From an uncultured Peptococcaceae bacterium (GTDB taxonomy: Bacteria > Bacillota > Dehalobacteriia > UBA7702): 19,765 nt of DNA. The stretch is taken from NCBI GenBank assembly GCA_937919295.1, contig CALFRX010000129.1, forward strand, positions 1 to 19,765, in the 5' to 3' direction. Shown here one piece after another: positions 6,311 through 13,521 of the stretch. Positions within the stretch are counted from its first letter, which is position 1. Each line of letters starts with the position of its first letter. A program made the translations under genes and the position numbers. Below the pieces are notes generated by a model that was not told the DNA's origin, did no database searches, and saw only the letters and a list, made by a program, of their open reading frames with translations.

Positions 6311-6458
6311 AAAGGTATCTTTTTGGAAAAAGCCGGCGGCGATCAGGGGAATCCAGGAGAGAATTCTTGAGGATAAGGGGAAAGACAGATATTCCTTTTG
6401 CCCCGGGTACAGTGACGATTTGCGCTTTTTTGTTTCTATATTAAAAGAATTTACGAAT

Positions 6459-6495
6459 TTTTAAGATTCCGCTTATTGTTTTTTAAGATTCCACT
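6459..6495 (+). repeat. Two 15-bp direct repeats with a 22-bp period, overlapping promoter P2
   Basis: TTTTAAGATTCC(G/A)CT occurs at 6459-6473 and 6481-6495, differing at one base. A 22-bp period is two helical turns, typical of binding sites for OmpR/PhoB-family regulators. Such a regulator is encoded at 10403-11095. The second repeat overlaps the P2 core promoter. Confidence 0.55.
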
Positions 6496-6503
6496 GATAC
6501 AAT
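6476..6503 (+). promoter_or_regulatory. Proximal promoter (P2) of the cluster
   Basis: TTGTTT (6476-6481), a 16-bp spacer and TACAAT (6498-6503) lie about 50 bp before the secreted-protein start. The -10 sits within a dyad ACTGA-TACAA-TCAGT (6493-6507). A weak -35 overlapped by direct repeats suggests activator dependence. Confidence 0.45.
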
Positions 6504-6554
6504 CAGTATTGTAAAAGGCTGCCTTTGATCAATATTTATAAGGGGGACAAAAGC

Positions 6555-7685
6555 ATGACAAAACAATCGCAAACCCGCAAAAACCCGAGACGACTCATGG
6601 GCGCTCTTGTTTTCGGACTCATCGGTGTATTGCTGCTTTCGGTTTCGGCCTTCGCCGCTTACGGCAGCACCAGCGGCTATGGGAAGTATAAGGACGCAGT
6701 GAAAACATTGGTCACCGCCACGGATAACGTAACCTGTGAGATGAACGCCGTTTTAAAATATGACGGCAAAGTGGTCACTGAATACACGACCCAAGGGAAG
6801 CTCGACGGAAAAAACGTTTATTCCCATGAAATCAGCAAAACCAACGGGAAAACCGATTACGAATCGTTTTCCACGACCATCAAAGGTGTGGCTACATCTT
6901 ACAATGTGGATGATACCGGTTACGACCAGTATGAAAGTGATTACTCAAACCCCCTGCTTTTCGGTGACGAATCGGCAAGGCTAGTTAATTTTGCGGAATT
7001 GCTGGCCGACACGGTGTTGGGTGATCTGAAAAACAATGTGGTCCTCGTTTCCTCGGAAGAGGGTGTCAGCAGCTATAAATTAGAGCTCAGCGCCGAACAG
7101 ATTCCGGCCATCGTCAACGCCGGCATTGCCCTGATGACCGTATCCGATAACTCCAATACCGGCTGGGTTACTTATGACGACAGCGATGCGACTTACGCCG
7201 CGTATTATAAAGAAACCACCGGAGAAACATTGCCCGAAGGTTATTTTGACGATCTTTACGAAAAGGGCAGTGACGCGCAATGGGATCAGTACAACGAAGT
7301 TTGGAGTAAGATGGATGCCAAATACCAGGATCTGCTAAACGAAGAATATCACAATGACGTGATCATCAACGTCAAAATCGACGGTTCCTATTCGGTTTAC
7401 GATTCTTACGACGCTTATGCCGAAGAATGCCTCACCGACTCCGGTTCCATTGAAGACTATCTCAACGACAATGCCGTGCTTACCAAGATGGTTTGTAATT
7501 TTGCCGTCAACGATGATCAGCAGCTTGTCAGCAACGATTTTACCGTGACCTTTGATACGACGGATACGAAGGGTGTCAGTCACCAAGTGGAATATTTGAT
7601 CAAGGCGAAATTATCAGATTATGGTAAAACCGTGGTTTCTCCTCTCGATGTAGGAGACCGCACCTTGCGTACGTATGATGAATGA
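6555..7685 (+). CDS. Secreted or envelope-anchored protein of unknown function
   Basis: The protein has 376 residues. It has a basic N-terminus (KNPRR) and a hydrophobic stretch ending LLLSVSAFAAYGS, a plausible signal peptidase I site after AFA near residue 37. No lipobox cysteine is present. The mature part is acidic, Tyr/Asp-rich and mostly beta-forming. Early strands alternate as in LolA/LppX-like beta sheets (CEMNAVLKYDGKVVTEYTTQG, then KNVYSHEIS), but that resemblance is only suggestive. The ATG at 6555 is chosen because AAGGGGG lies 8 nt upstream. It is the first gene before a BcrA-type ABC pair and a two-component system, separated by a terminator-like hairpin. A role as ligand-binding or stress-sensing partner of that system is inferred from position alone. 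Confidence 0.8.
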   Translation: MTKQSQTRKNPRRLMGALVFGLIGVLLLSVSAFAAYGSTSGYGKYKDAVKTLVTATDNVTCEMNAVLKYDGKVVTEYTTQGKLDGKNVYSHEISKTNGKTDYESFSTTIKGVATSYNVDDTGYDQYESDYSNPLLFGDESARLVNFAELLADTVLGDLKNNVVLVSSEEGVSSYKLELSAEQIPAIVNAGIALMTVSDNSNTGWVTYDDSDATYAAYYKETTGETLPEGYFDDLYEKGSDAQWDQYNEVWSKMDAKYQDLLNEEYHNDVIINVKIDGSYSVYDSYDAYAEECLTDSGSIEDYLNDNAVLTKMVCNFAVNDDQQLVSNDFTVTFDTTDTKGVSHQVEYLIKAKLSDYGKTVVSPLDVGDRTLRTYDE

Positions 7686-7709
7686 TCCCTATCTTTCAAC
7701 AATATATCT

Positions 7710-7748
7710 TTCTTTTGCTCCCGTACCACGGGAGCAAAAGAAGTTTTT
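7710..7748 (+). terminator. Strong hairpin with T-run between the secreted-protein gene and the ABC genes
   Basis: TTCTTTTGCTCCCG-TACCA-CGGGAGCAAAAGAA is a perfect 14-bp stem followed by GTTTTT. No promoter is visible between it and the ABC ATPase start at 7774, so downstream genes probably depend on read-through. That would give higher expression of the secreted protein than of the transporter and signalling genes. Confidence 0.8.
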
Positions 7749-7773
7749 GCGTGGATAACAAAGGACGGAAAAA

Positions 7774-8523
7774 ATGGAAAAAGTGCTTGAAATTGCGAAT
7801 TTGGTAAAATTATATAAAAACGGCAGAGGTGTGCAGAACATCTCTTTTTCCGTTGGGGAAGGGGAGGTCGTCGGTCTTTTGGGCCCCAACGGCAGCGGTA
7901 AGACCACGATCATGAAAGCGTTGACCGGTCTTTGCCGCTATCAAAGCGGCGCGATCCGCATTTTTGGCGCGGATCCGGCAGATAGCATTGAAAAAGCTCT
8001 GGCCAACGTAGGCTGTCTTATCGAGCAGCCGACATTGTATGAAAATATGACCGCCAAACGGCAGCTGAAGCTGATGTCACGCTATTATCCCCAGCTTAGC
8101 AATACCTCCGTGGAACTCGCTTTAAAAGAATTCGGTCTCGACCGTTATGCCAATGAAAAAGTACGGCGGTATTCCCTTGGTATGAAACAGCGCCTTGGTA
8201 TTGCCATGGCGCTTTTGTCCGACCCTGCTTTCATTATTTTGGACGAGCCCGGCAATGGTCTCGATATTGAATCCACAGTGGAACTGCGGACGAAAATTGT
8301 TTCCCTGGCCAAAGAAAGGAATAAGGCCTTTCTTGTATCGAGTCACCAGGCCGACGATATTGAAAAAATGTGCAACCGGGTGATCATTATTTACGAGGGA
8401 AATCTCATCGACGATGTAACGGTGGAAGACGCCTTGCGTCTCAGCCCGACCTTGGAAGATTATTTTCTGATGAAAATCAAAGCGGCAAAAAACGGCGCTT
8501 CCTTCCGGAAAGGAGAGTGCTAA
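7774..8523 (+). CDS. BcrA-type ABC transporter ATP-binding protein
   Basis: This 249-residue ATPase carries Walker A GPNGSGKTT (37-45), the Q-loop glutamine in CLIEQPTLYENMT (Q85), signature YSLGMKQRL (133-141), Walker B FIILDEP (153-159) with D-loop NGLD, and the switch histidine in SSHQ (H191). The EQPTLYENMT and GMKQRLGIA segments are characteristic of the BcrA/lantibiotic-immunity class, which exports antimicrobial peptides with a separate ABC-2 permease. The start follows AAAGGA by 8 nt. The permease gene begins 1 nt after its stop, and a histidine kinase/response regulator pair follows, the usual context for bacitracin or lantibiotic resistance modules. The actual substrate is unknown. 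Confidence 0.93.
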   Translation: MEKVLEIANLVKLYKNGRGVQNISFSVGEGEVVGLLGPNGSGKTTIMKALTGLCRYQSGAIRIFGADPADSIEKALANVGCLIEQPTLYENMTAKRQLKLMSRYYPQLSNTSVELALKEFGLDRYANEKVRRYSLGMKQRLGIAMALLSDPAFIILDEPGNGLDIESTVELRTKIVSLAKERNKAFLVSSHQADDIEKMCNRVIIIYEGNLIDDVTVEDALRLSPTLEDYFLMKIKAAKNGASFRKGEC

Positions 8524-8524
8524 G

Positions 8525-9271
8525 ATGTTTCTTGCGAGTTTAAAAAATGAACTGGAAAAACTATTCAGCCGTAAAAAATATATTGTATTCCTGATCCTTG
8601 ACGCCATCGGCTGTCTTTTACTTGCCATCGGTCAGCTCGTTGCGAAAATTGTTGCCAACGGCGAATTCGATACTTCCATCCTCTTTGACGATATGCTGAC
8701 CAGCAGTATGTCACCGTTTTTGACGGTTTTCATCCCGCTGATGGCACTGCTGGCCGCCGCCGATCTATTCAGCGGTGAGTTTCACGATCTCTCCATTCGC
8801 ATGGTTCTGCTGCGCCCTGTGGAACGCTGGCAGATTTTTTGCGCCAAAATCACCGCTATTTTCGGGCTGTGCGTCGTCTTTGTCTTCTCCCATCTCGTTT
8901 TTTCGCTTTTGGTAAAAGTGCTTTTCAGCAAGACGGTGAGCGGCGCCGGTTACGCCATCGGTGCTTATCTGCTGGATCTTGTTCCCATGGCCGTACTGGT
9001 GTTGCTTTTTGCCTTTCTGCATCAGTTGGTAAAATCCTCCGGCTCCGCCGTGGCCCTTTCTGTGATTTGCTATATTGCTCTTGTGATCCTCGGCAAATAC
9101 GTTTCCTTTGCCGGCGGTCTGATCTTTACGGAATACCTTTCCTGGCACAGCATCTGGTTGGGCGCGACCCTCCCTGTTGCCGTTTTGTTGCCGAAAATCG
9201 GTATTTTGCTCGGCACTGCCATTGTCTTTTACTGTGGCGGCTATTATCTTTTTGAACGAAAAGAGATCTGA
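8525..9271 (+). CDS. ABC-2 type permease, partner of the BcrA-type ATPase
   Basis: The 248-residue integral membrane protein has about six hydrophobic helices (near 20-43, 64-83, 108-132, 145-168, 175-200 and 215-242). The motif DLFSGEFHDLSIRMVLLRPVER between helices 2 and 3 is the ATPase-contacting segment of ABC-2 permeases of the BcrB/antibiotic-immunity type. AAAGGAGA lies 8 nt before the ATG, and the ATPase stop is 1 nt upstream. Its stop overlaps the kinase start by 1 nt (TGATG), indicating translational coupling through to signalling. It probably moves a hydrophobic peptide or drug out of the membrane; this is inferred from family and context. Confidence 0.88.
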   Translation: MFLASLKNELEKLFSRKKYIVFLILDAIGCLLLAIGQLVAKIVANGEFDTSILFDDMLTSSMSPFLTVFIPLMALLAAADLFSGEFHDLSIRMVLLRPVERWQIFCAKITAIFGLCVVFVFSHLVFSLLVKVLFSKTVSGAGYAIGAYLLDLVPMAVLVLLFAFLHQLVKSSGSAVALSVICYIALVILGKYVSFAGGLIFTEYLSWHSIWLGATLPVAVLLPKIGILLGTAIVFYCGGYYLFERKEI

Positions 9272-10389
9272 TGGGAGATTTAAAAACACGTTTTACAAAG
9301 ACCTATCTGGCCATCATCGCTGTTTTTCTCGCCGTTGTTTTAGTGATTACCGCTGTTCTGATCCTCATTTACGCGGTGAACAGCCCTTCGGACTCCTTTG
9401 TGCTGCATAACGCCATTTACCATTACTGGGAGACGGAGAAGAAAGAGCTGGTTTCCTATGCCCTCGCATGGGTGATCTGCGTTTTGCTGGCCGTGACCGT
9501 GACGTGTGTAATCCTCATAATGCGGCTTTACCGTAAGGTGGCCAAACCCATCGGCGAACTGAAAGCGGCGACAGATCATATTTGCGGCGGCGATCTCAAT
9601 ACGGAGATTCTCGGCTCCGAAGACCGGGAAATCAATGATCTTTGCCGTTCCCTTGATACGATGCGGCAAAGGCTCAAAGCCAATCAAGTCGCCGAAGAGA
9701 CGTCAAAGAGAGACCGCAGTCTGCTGATTGCCAATATCTCCCACGATATGCGAACTCCGATCACGACGATCAAAGGCTACCTTCAGGCAATCCGCGACGG
9801 CGTTGCCGATACGCCGGATCAGGTGGAAAAGTGCTACCGCCACATTTACGCGAAAACGGAATTCTTAGAGGGCCTGGCCGCCGACATGACGGAATTTTCC
9901 CAGCAGGAATCGGGACGACTTTGTTACTGCTTTGAAACCGTGGAGATCAAGGCTTTTTTAAAAGATATGGCGGCGGAATACCGGCAGGAAACCGAGGACA
10001 AAGGCCTTGCCTTTTCCCTGAATTTACCCGAAGAAACGGTGCTGATCCGCGCCGACCGCCACCGCCTCCAGCGGGTGGTGCAAAATCTGCTTTCCAATGC
10101 CATGAAATACAATAAACCCGGCGGGAGTATCCACGTATCCCTGGAAACCGCTGCTCCATATGCCTATATACGCGTCGCTGACAGCGGCATCGGCATTGGC
10201 GGCGATTCCCTGAAAAAGATTTTCGATACGTTTTACAGGGAGGATTCCTCCCGGGGCAACGTCAGTGGCCACGGTCTCGGCCTGGCCATCGCCAAGCAGA
10301 TCATTGAAAATCATCGGGGTAAAATCTGGGTACAAAGCAGGGAAGGCCAGGGGACAGAAGTTTTCCTTTGCCTGCCTTTGAGCCAATAA
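9271..10389 (+). CDS. Sensor histidine kinase with HAMP domain
   Basis: The protein has 372 residues. Two transmembrane helices (about 12-34 and 63-84) bracket a short extracytoplasmic loop of roughly 28 residues, too small for a conventional sensor domain, so the signal may come from the membrane or from the adjacent transporter. A HAMP linker follows (85-140). The HisKA motif is ISHDMRTPITTIKGY, with phospho-acceptor H158. The ATPase domain has N-box NLLSNAMKYN (272-281), G1 DSGIG (304-308) and G2 GHGLGLAI (333-340). It should phosphorylate the response regulator encoded 13 nt downstream. The start overlaps the permease stop by one base. Confidence 0.95.
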   Translation: MGDLKTRFTKTYLAIIAVFLAVVLVITAVLILIYAVNSPSDSFVLHNAIYHYWETEKKELVSYALAWVICVLLAVTVTCVILIMRLYRKVAKPIGELKAATDHICGGDLNTEILGSEDREINDLCRSLDTMRQRLKANQVAEETSKRDRSLLIANISHDMRTPITTIKGYLQAIRDGVADTPDQVEKCYRHIYAKTEFLEGLAADMTEFSQQESGRLCYCFETVEIKAFLKDMAAEYRQETEDKGLAFSLNLPEETVLIRADRHRLQRVVQNLLSNAMKYNKPGGSIHVSLETAAPYAYIRVADSGIGIGGDSLKKIFDTFYREDSSRGNVSGHGLGLAIAKQIIENHRGKIWVQSREGQGTEVFLCLPLSQ

Positions 10390-10402
10390 CGGAGGTGGTT
10401 TT

Positions 10403-11095
10403 TTGAAAATCCTCATCATTGAAGACGATCACAGCATTGCGGAATTAGAAAAAACGTATCTTGATTTTTACGGCTACGAATGCGATATCGCCGACAACAG
10501 CGACGAAGGCTTAGCCCTTGCCTTGCGCCAGGATTACCGTTTGATCATCGTCGATGTGATGCTTCCCGGTTCCCTGGACGGTCTCGCCCTCTGCGCGAAG
10601 ATCCGCAAGGAAAAGGATGTGCCGTTGATCATCGTTTCCGCCAAAGTCGATGATGCCGATAAAATTGCCGGTCTCGGTCTGGGTATCGACGATTATATTA
10701 CCAAACCCTTTAATGCCGGGGAATTGGTGGCCCGGGTCAGGGCCCATATCGGGCGTTACGAAGCATTGACCCAAAAAAACCAGGAAACGAAAAAAAATGT
10801 GCTCCACGCCCGGGATCTGATCATTGAAAAAGACAGTCATAAAGTTTTCGTCCGGGGCAAAGAAGTTAAATTTACCGATAAAGAATATCAACTGCTGCTG
10901 TTTTTGGCGGAAAATCCTGATATCGTCTTTTCCAAAGAACATCTTTTCGACCGCATTTGGGGGATCGACGCCTTCGGCGATATTTCCACGGTAACGGTGC
11001 ATATCAAAAAGGTAAGAGATAAAATCGAATCCGATCCGGAACTTCATCCCCACATTGAAACGGTTTGGGGCGTCGGTTACCGATTTAAAGGGTGA
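10403..11095 (+). CDS. OmpR/PhoB-family response regulator
   Basis: The 230-residue cytoplasmic transcription factor has a receiver domain (1-118) with acidic pocket E7-D8-D9, phospho-acceptor D51 (VDVMLPG), S79 and K101 (YITKPF). A winged-helix DNA-binding domain follows (about 130-229), ending in VWGVGYRFKG. The start codon is TTG, supported by GGAGG 7 nt upstream and by the family N-terminus MKILIIEDD. It pairs with the kinase upstream. Likely targets include its own cluster: the direct repeats with a 22-bp period at 6459-6495 have the geometry this family recognises. Confidence 0.95.
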   Translation: MKILIIEDDHSIAELEKTYLDFYGYECDIADNSDEGLALALRQDYRLIIVDVMLPGSLDGLALCAKIRKEKDVPLIIVSAKVDDADKIAGLGLGIDDYITKPFNAGELVARVRAHIGRYEALTQKNQETKKNVLHARDLIIEKDSHKVFVRGKEVKFTDKEYQLLLFLAENPDIVFSKEHLFDRIWGIDAFGDISTVTVHIKKVRDKIESDPELHPHIETVWGVGYRFKG

Positions 11096-11100
11096 GATCC

Positions 11101-11568
11101 ATGGCTAAGCGATATTACGGCCTGTTTGGGGGGATCTTCTTTTGCTGCTTTTTGTTGTTTGGCTGTGCGGCAGCGCCGGAGAAACACGGTTCCACCGTAG
11201 TGGAAAACAACAAGGAAGTGCTGAACCGTCTTGACCCTGAAAGTTTTGATGACGACGGCACCGTGGTTTCCTTTGACGGTACCACGCTGAAAGTCACAGT
11301 TTTCGATTTTGACGCCGACAGCATCGCCCCTGAGGAGCGGCAGTATTGGTACCATACCGTCGATGAGCAAACCCGCTTCTTTACGGAAGACACCAAGATT
11401 ACCTTTGATGAAGCGGGGAGCAAAAAAACAGAAACCGACTATGCGGAAATCGGCTGCGACGGTTTTTGCGCTTATCTAAAAACCGGTTCTGCCGTATGCC
11501 ACTTCTGGCTCGATGAAAGCGGCTACTGTACGGATATCATCATCTACGGCTCCACCACGATTTGGTGA
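11101..11568 (+). CDS. Small lipoprotein of unknown function
   Basis: The protein has 155 residues. A lipoprotein signal peptide ends in the lipobox LFGC, with lipidated C22. The mature protein is beta-rich and opens with DGTVVSFDGTTLKVTVFDF, a strand-turn-strand pattern seen in small OB-like secreted domains. It ends in CTDIIIYGSTTIW. ATG 11101 is preferred over GTG 11092 because AAAGGG lies 8 nt before it. The coding start is 5 nt past the response-regulator stop, so it is in the same operon. It may be an accessory sensor or immunity-type lipoprotein for the ABC/kinase system; that is positional inference. Confidence 0.8.
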   Translation: MAKRYYGLFGGIFFCCFLLFGCAAAPEKHGSTVVENNKEVLNRLDPESFDDDGTVVSFDGTTLKVTVFDFDADSIAPEERQYWYHTVDEQTRFFTEDTKITFDEAGSKKTETDYAEIGCDGFCAYLKTGSAVCHFWLDESGYCTDIIIYGSTTIW

Positions 11569-11612
11569 GTTTACCATATTCCGGCGGAAGCCTTACGGCC
11601 GGTCACAGAAAG

Positions 11613-11660
11613 GCCGGACACCTTCCTTGGTTTGGCGATGGAGGTGTCCGGCTTCTTCTT
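11613..11660 (+). terminator. Terminator of the ABC/two-component cluster
   Basis: GCCGGACACCT (11613-11623) pairs with AGGTGTCCGGC (11642-11652) around an 18-nt loop, followed by the imperfect T-run TTCTTCTT. The remaining spacer to the next gene (11661-11997) holds one promoter and a structured leader. Confidence 0.65.
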
Positions 11661-11774
11661 GCCCTGTTGTCTTCGCCGTCATTTTTTTGTAAATACCATC
11701 GAGGCAAAGCTGCCGTGGGAGATCCCCTATGGTAGAAATCGTGCTCCTCTTTGAGGATTTCCCTGAATTTTGCC

Positions 11775-11803
11775 TTGATTTATCGAAATAGACGTGATAA
11801 AAT
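11775..11803 (+). promoter_or_regulatory. Promoter of the tig-clpP-clpX operon
   Basis: TTGATT (11775-11780), a 17-bp spacer and TAAAAT (11798-11803) give a start near 11810 and a leader of about 190 nt. No CtsR-type GGTCAAA heptads or CIRCE element are visible nearby. Confidence 0.5.
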
Positions 11804-11915
11804 ATACACCATGTATTTGATATAGTGGAGGCGTATGCCAATTCAGAGAAATAAGGAAGGCCATAAGAACAAAAGTCCTTTTCCCTGATGGCACCGGATA
11901 TTGTCAGAGAAATGC

Positions 11916-11962
11916 CGGGGACGTTTTCGCCGCCGACAGCGGCGACCACGAAAGCGTCCCCG
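11916..11962 (+). promoter_or_regulatory. Strong leader hairpin upstream of trigger factor
   Basis: CGGGGACGTTTTCG pairs with CGAAAGCGTCCCCG (14 bp, one G-U pair), enclosing CCGC-CGACA-GCGG. It ends 35 nt before the start codon and has no T-run, so it is not a simple terminator. It could control translation or mRNA stability of the operon. Confidence 0.55.
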
Positions 11963-11997
11963 TTACACATGATTATTTATTTATGAGGAGCTGTAAA

Positions 11998-13452
11998 ATG
12001 AAGTACGAAGTCAAAAAAGATGTTGTCAACGAAGCGGAACTGACCATTACCGTTGACACCGATACTGTCGCCAAAGCGATCAACAAAGCCTATTTGAAAG
12101 TGGCGAAAGATGTGACCATTCCCGGTTTCCGTAAAGGCAAGGTGCCCAAGTTTGTTTTGGAACAGCGCATCGGCCAAGCACCGATCCTGGAAGAAGCCGC
12201 TGAAATTATGATGTCCCCCGCCTATGCCCAGGCCATTTCCGAAGAAGGGCTTGAGCCCGTGGCCCGTCCCGAGGTGGAAATCGTCAGCATCGGCGAAGCA
12301 GAAGAGTTTGTTTTCAAAGCAAAAGTCACGCTCCATCCAGAACCGAAAATCGGTGAATACAAAGGCTTAAAGCTGACCAAAACAGAATCTTCCGTGACCA
12401 AAAAAGACGTGGAAGCCGAAATTGAGAGAGTCATAGACCGTCATAGTAAAATGTGCGCGGTGGAAGGCGCTGCCGTGGAAGACGGCGATATTGTCTCCAT
12501 CGACTACAAAGGCACTGTCGATGGCGTGGAATTTCCCGGCGGCAGCGCCGAAAAGTATCCCTTAGGCATCGGCTCCGATACGTTTATTCCCGGTTTTGAA
12601 GACCAGCTCAAAGGCCACAAAAGCGGTGAAGACGTTACCGTTAACGTCACTTTCCCCGAAGATTATCACGCCGAAGAATTAAAGGGCAAAGCCGCTCAAT
12701 TCGCAGTTCATATCGGCGAAGTCCGTAAAAAAGAATTGCCGGAACTCACCGATGATTTTGTGAAGCTGATTTCCCCTGTGGAAACAGTAGACGATTATAA
12801 GAAACACATTGAAGAAACCCTGAAGGAACAAGGGGAAAGAAGCGCCGATGAAGCGTTGAAAAATCAAGCCATTGATGCGCTCCTCGACATAACCGAAGTG
12901 GTGATTCCCGAAGTGATGATCGAAGAAAAAATCGATTCCTTCATCAGCGATATGAATTCCCGGTTGAGTCAGCAAGGTCTTGACCTCGACCAGTACCTCG
13001 GTTACATTGGCAAAACCATGGAAGAATTGAGAACGGAAAACCGTGCTTCCGCAGAGCGCTCCGTCAAAACCGAAGTCGCTTTACTTGAAATCGCCAAGCA
13101 GGAAAAACTCGAAGCGGAAGAAACCGATATTGATGCCGAAGTTACCAAGGTCGCTTTAATGACCAATGCCAAACCGGAAGAAATCAAAGACCGTTTGATG
13201 AGTTCCGGCCAGTATGGTATCCTCGTCTTTACGATTATTCTGAAAAAAGCCATTGATTTCCTGGTGAAAAACGCTGAAGTTACCGTGGAAAAAGCGAAAA
13301 AAGCCACGAAAAAGCCGACTGCCAAAAAAACAACGAAGAAAGAAGAAACTGTGACGGAAGAAGCGGCGACGGAAACGGCGGCAGAAGAAAAACCGAAAAA
13401 AACCGCGAAAAAAGCGGAAAAAACGGAAAGTGTAGAAAATACCGAAGCGTAA
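11998..13452 (+). CDS. tig: Trigger factor, ribosome-associated chaperone / prolyl isomerase
   Basis: The 484-residue protein binds nascent chains at the ribosome exit tunnel. The N-terminal domain holds the ribosome-docking signature GFRKGK (43-48) after the VTIPGF strand. The FKBP-type isomerase domain spans about 160-245 (GDIVSIDYKG, FPGGSAEKYPLGIGS, IPGFEDQLKGHKSG). The helical chaperone domain follows to about 430. Residues 430-484 are an unusual low-complexity tail of Lys, Ala, Thr and Glu with no aromatic residue, making it longer than the common 430-residue form. GAGGAG lies 7 nt before ATG 11998; the in-frame ATG at 11983 precedes this site and is not used. First gene of the operon with clpP and clpX. 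Confidence 0.96.
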   Translation: MKYEVKKDVVNEAELTITVDTDTVAKAINKAYLKVAKDVTIPGFRKGKVPKFVLEQRIGQAPILEEAAEIMMSPAYAQAISEEGLEPVARPEVEIVSIGEAEEFVFKAKVTLHPEPKIGEYKGLKLTKTESSVTKKDVEAEIERVIDRHSKMCAVEGAAVEDGDIVSIDYKGTVDGVEFPGGSAEKYPLGIGSDTFIPGFEDQLKGHKSGEDVTVNVTFPEDYHAEELKGKAAQFAVHIGEVRKKELPELTDDFVKLISPVETVDDYKKHIEETLKEQGERSADEALKNQAIDALLDITEVVIPEVMIEEKIDSFISDMNSRLSQQGLDLDQYLGYIGKTMEELRTENRASAERSVKTEVALLEIAKQEKLEAEETDIDAEVTKVALMTNAKPEEIKDRLMSSGQYGILVFTIILKKAIDFLVKNAEVTVEKAKKATKKPTAKKTTKKEETVTEEAATETAAEEKPKKTAKKAEKTESVENTEA

Positions 13453-13460
13453 TGAAATGG

Positions 13461-13499
13461 ACAGCGTATAATTACGCTGTAAAAGAGATATAATCTTTT
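13461..13499 (+). promoter_or_regulatory. Hairpin plus TATAAT dyad between tig and clpP
   Basis: ACAGCGTA-TAAT-TACGCTGT (13461-13480) is a perfect 8-bp stem. It is followed by AAAAGA-GATATAA-TCTTTT (13481-13499), an inverted repeat containing a consensus TATAAT (13489-13494). No good -35 is present, so this may be an RNA processing site, weak attenuator or activator-dependent internal promoter. Confidence 0.4.
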
Positions 13500-13521
13500 C
13501 AGAATGAAGGAGGAAAAAGTG

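Larger units (their letters stand above)
6154..6554 (+). other. 400-bp intergenic region with two promoters and a long leader
   Basis: No convincing gene lies here. It contains a dyad TTTCCC/GGGAAA with an inner CCC-ATA-GGG (6218-6247), a strong promoter at 6283-6310, a bulged hairpin GGGGAAAG/CTTT-TG-CCCC (6377-6404), 22-bp-spaced direct repeats and a second promoter at 6476-6503. A transcript from the first promoter would carry a leader of about 240 nt. Confidence 0.6.

Noticed and set aside
6240..6464. 74-codon open frame upstream of the secreted protein
   Set aside because: A consensus promoter (6283-6310) lies inside it, it has no ribosome site and no recognisable features.
11593..11970. 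125-codon open frame on the minus strand
   Set aside because: It runs through the terminator, the tig promoter and the leader hairpin and has no convincing start.
11600..11997. CtsR (GGTCAAA heptads) or CIRCE operator for the clp operon
   Set aside because: I looked for both upstream of tig and of clpP and found neither.
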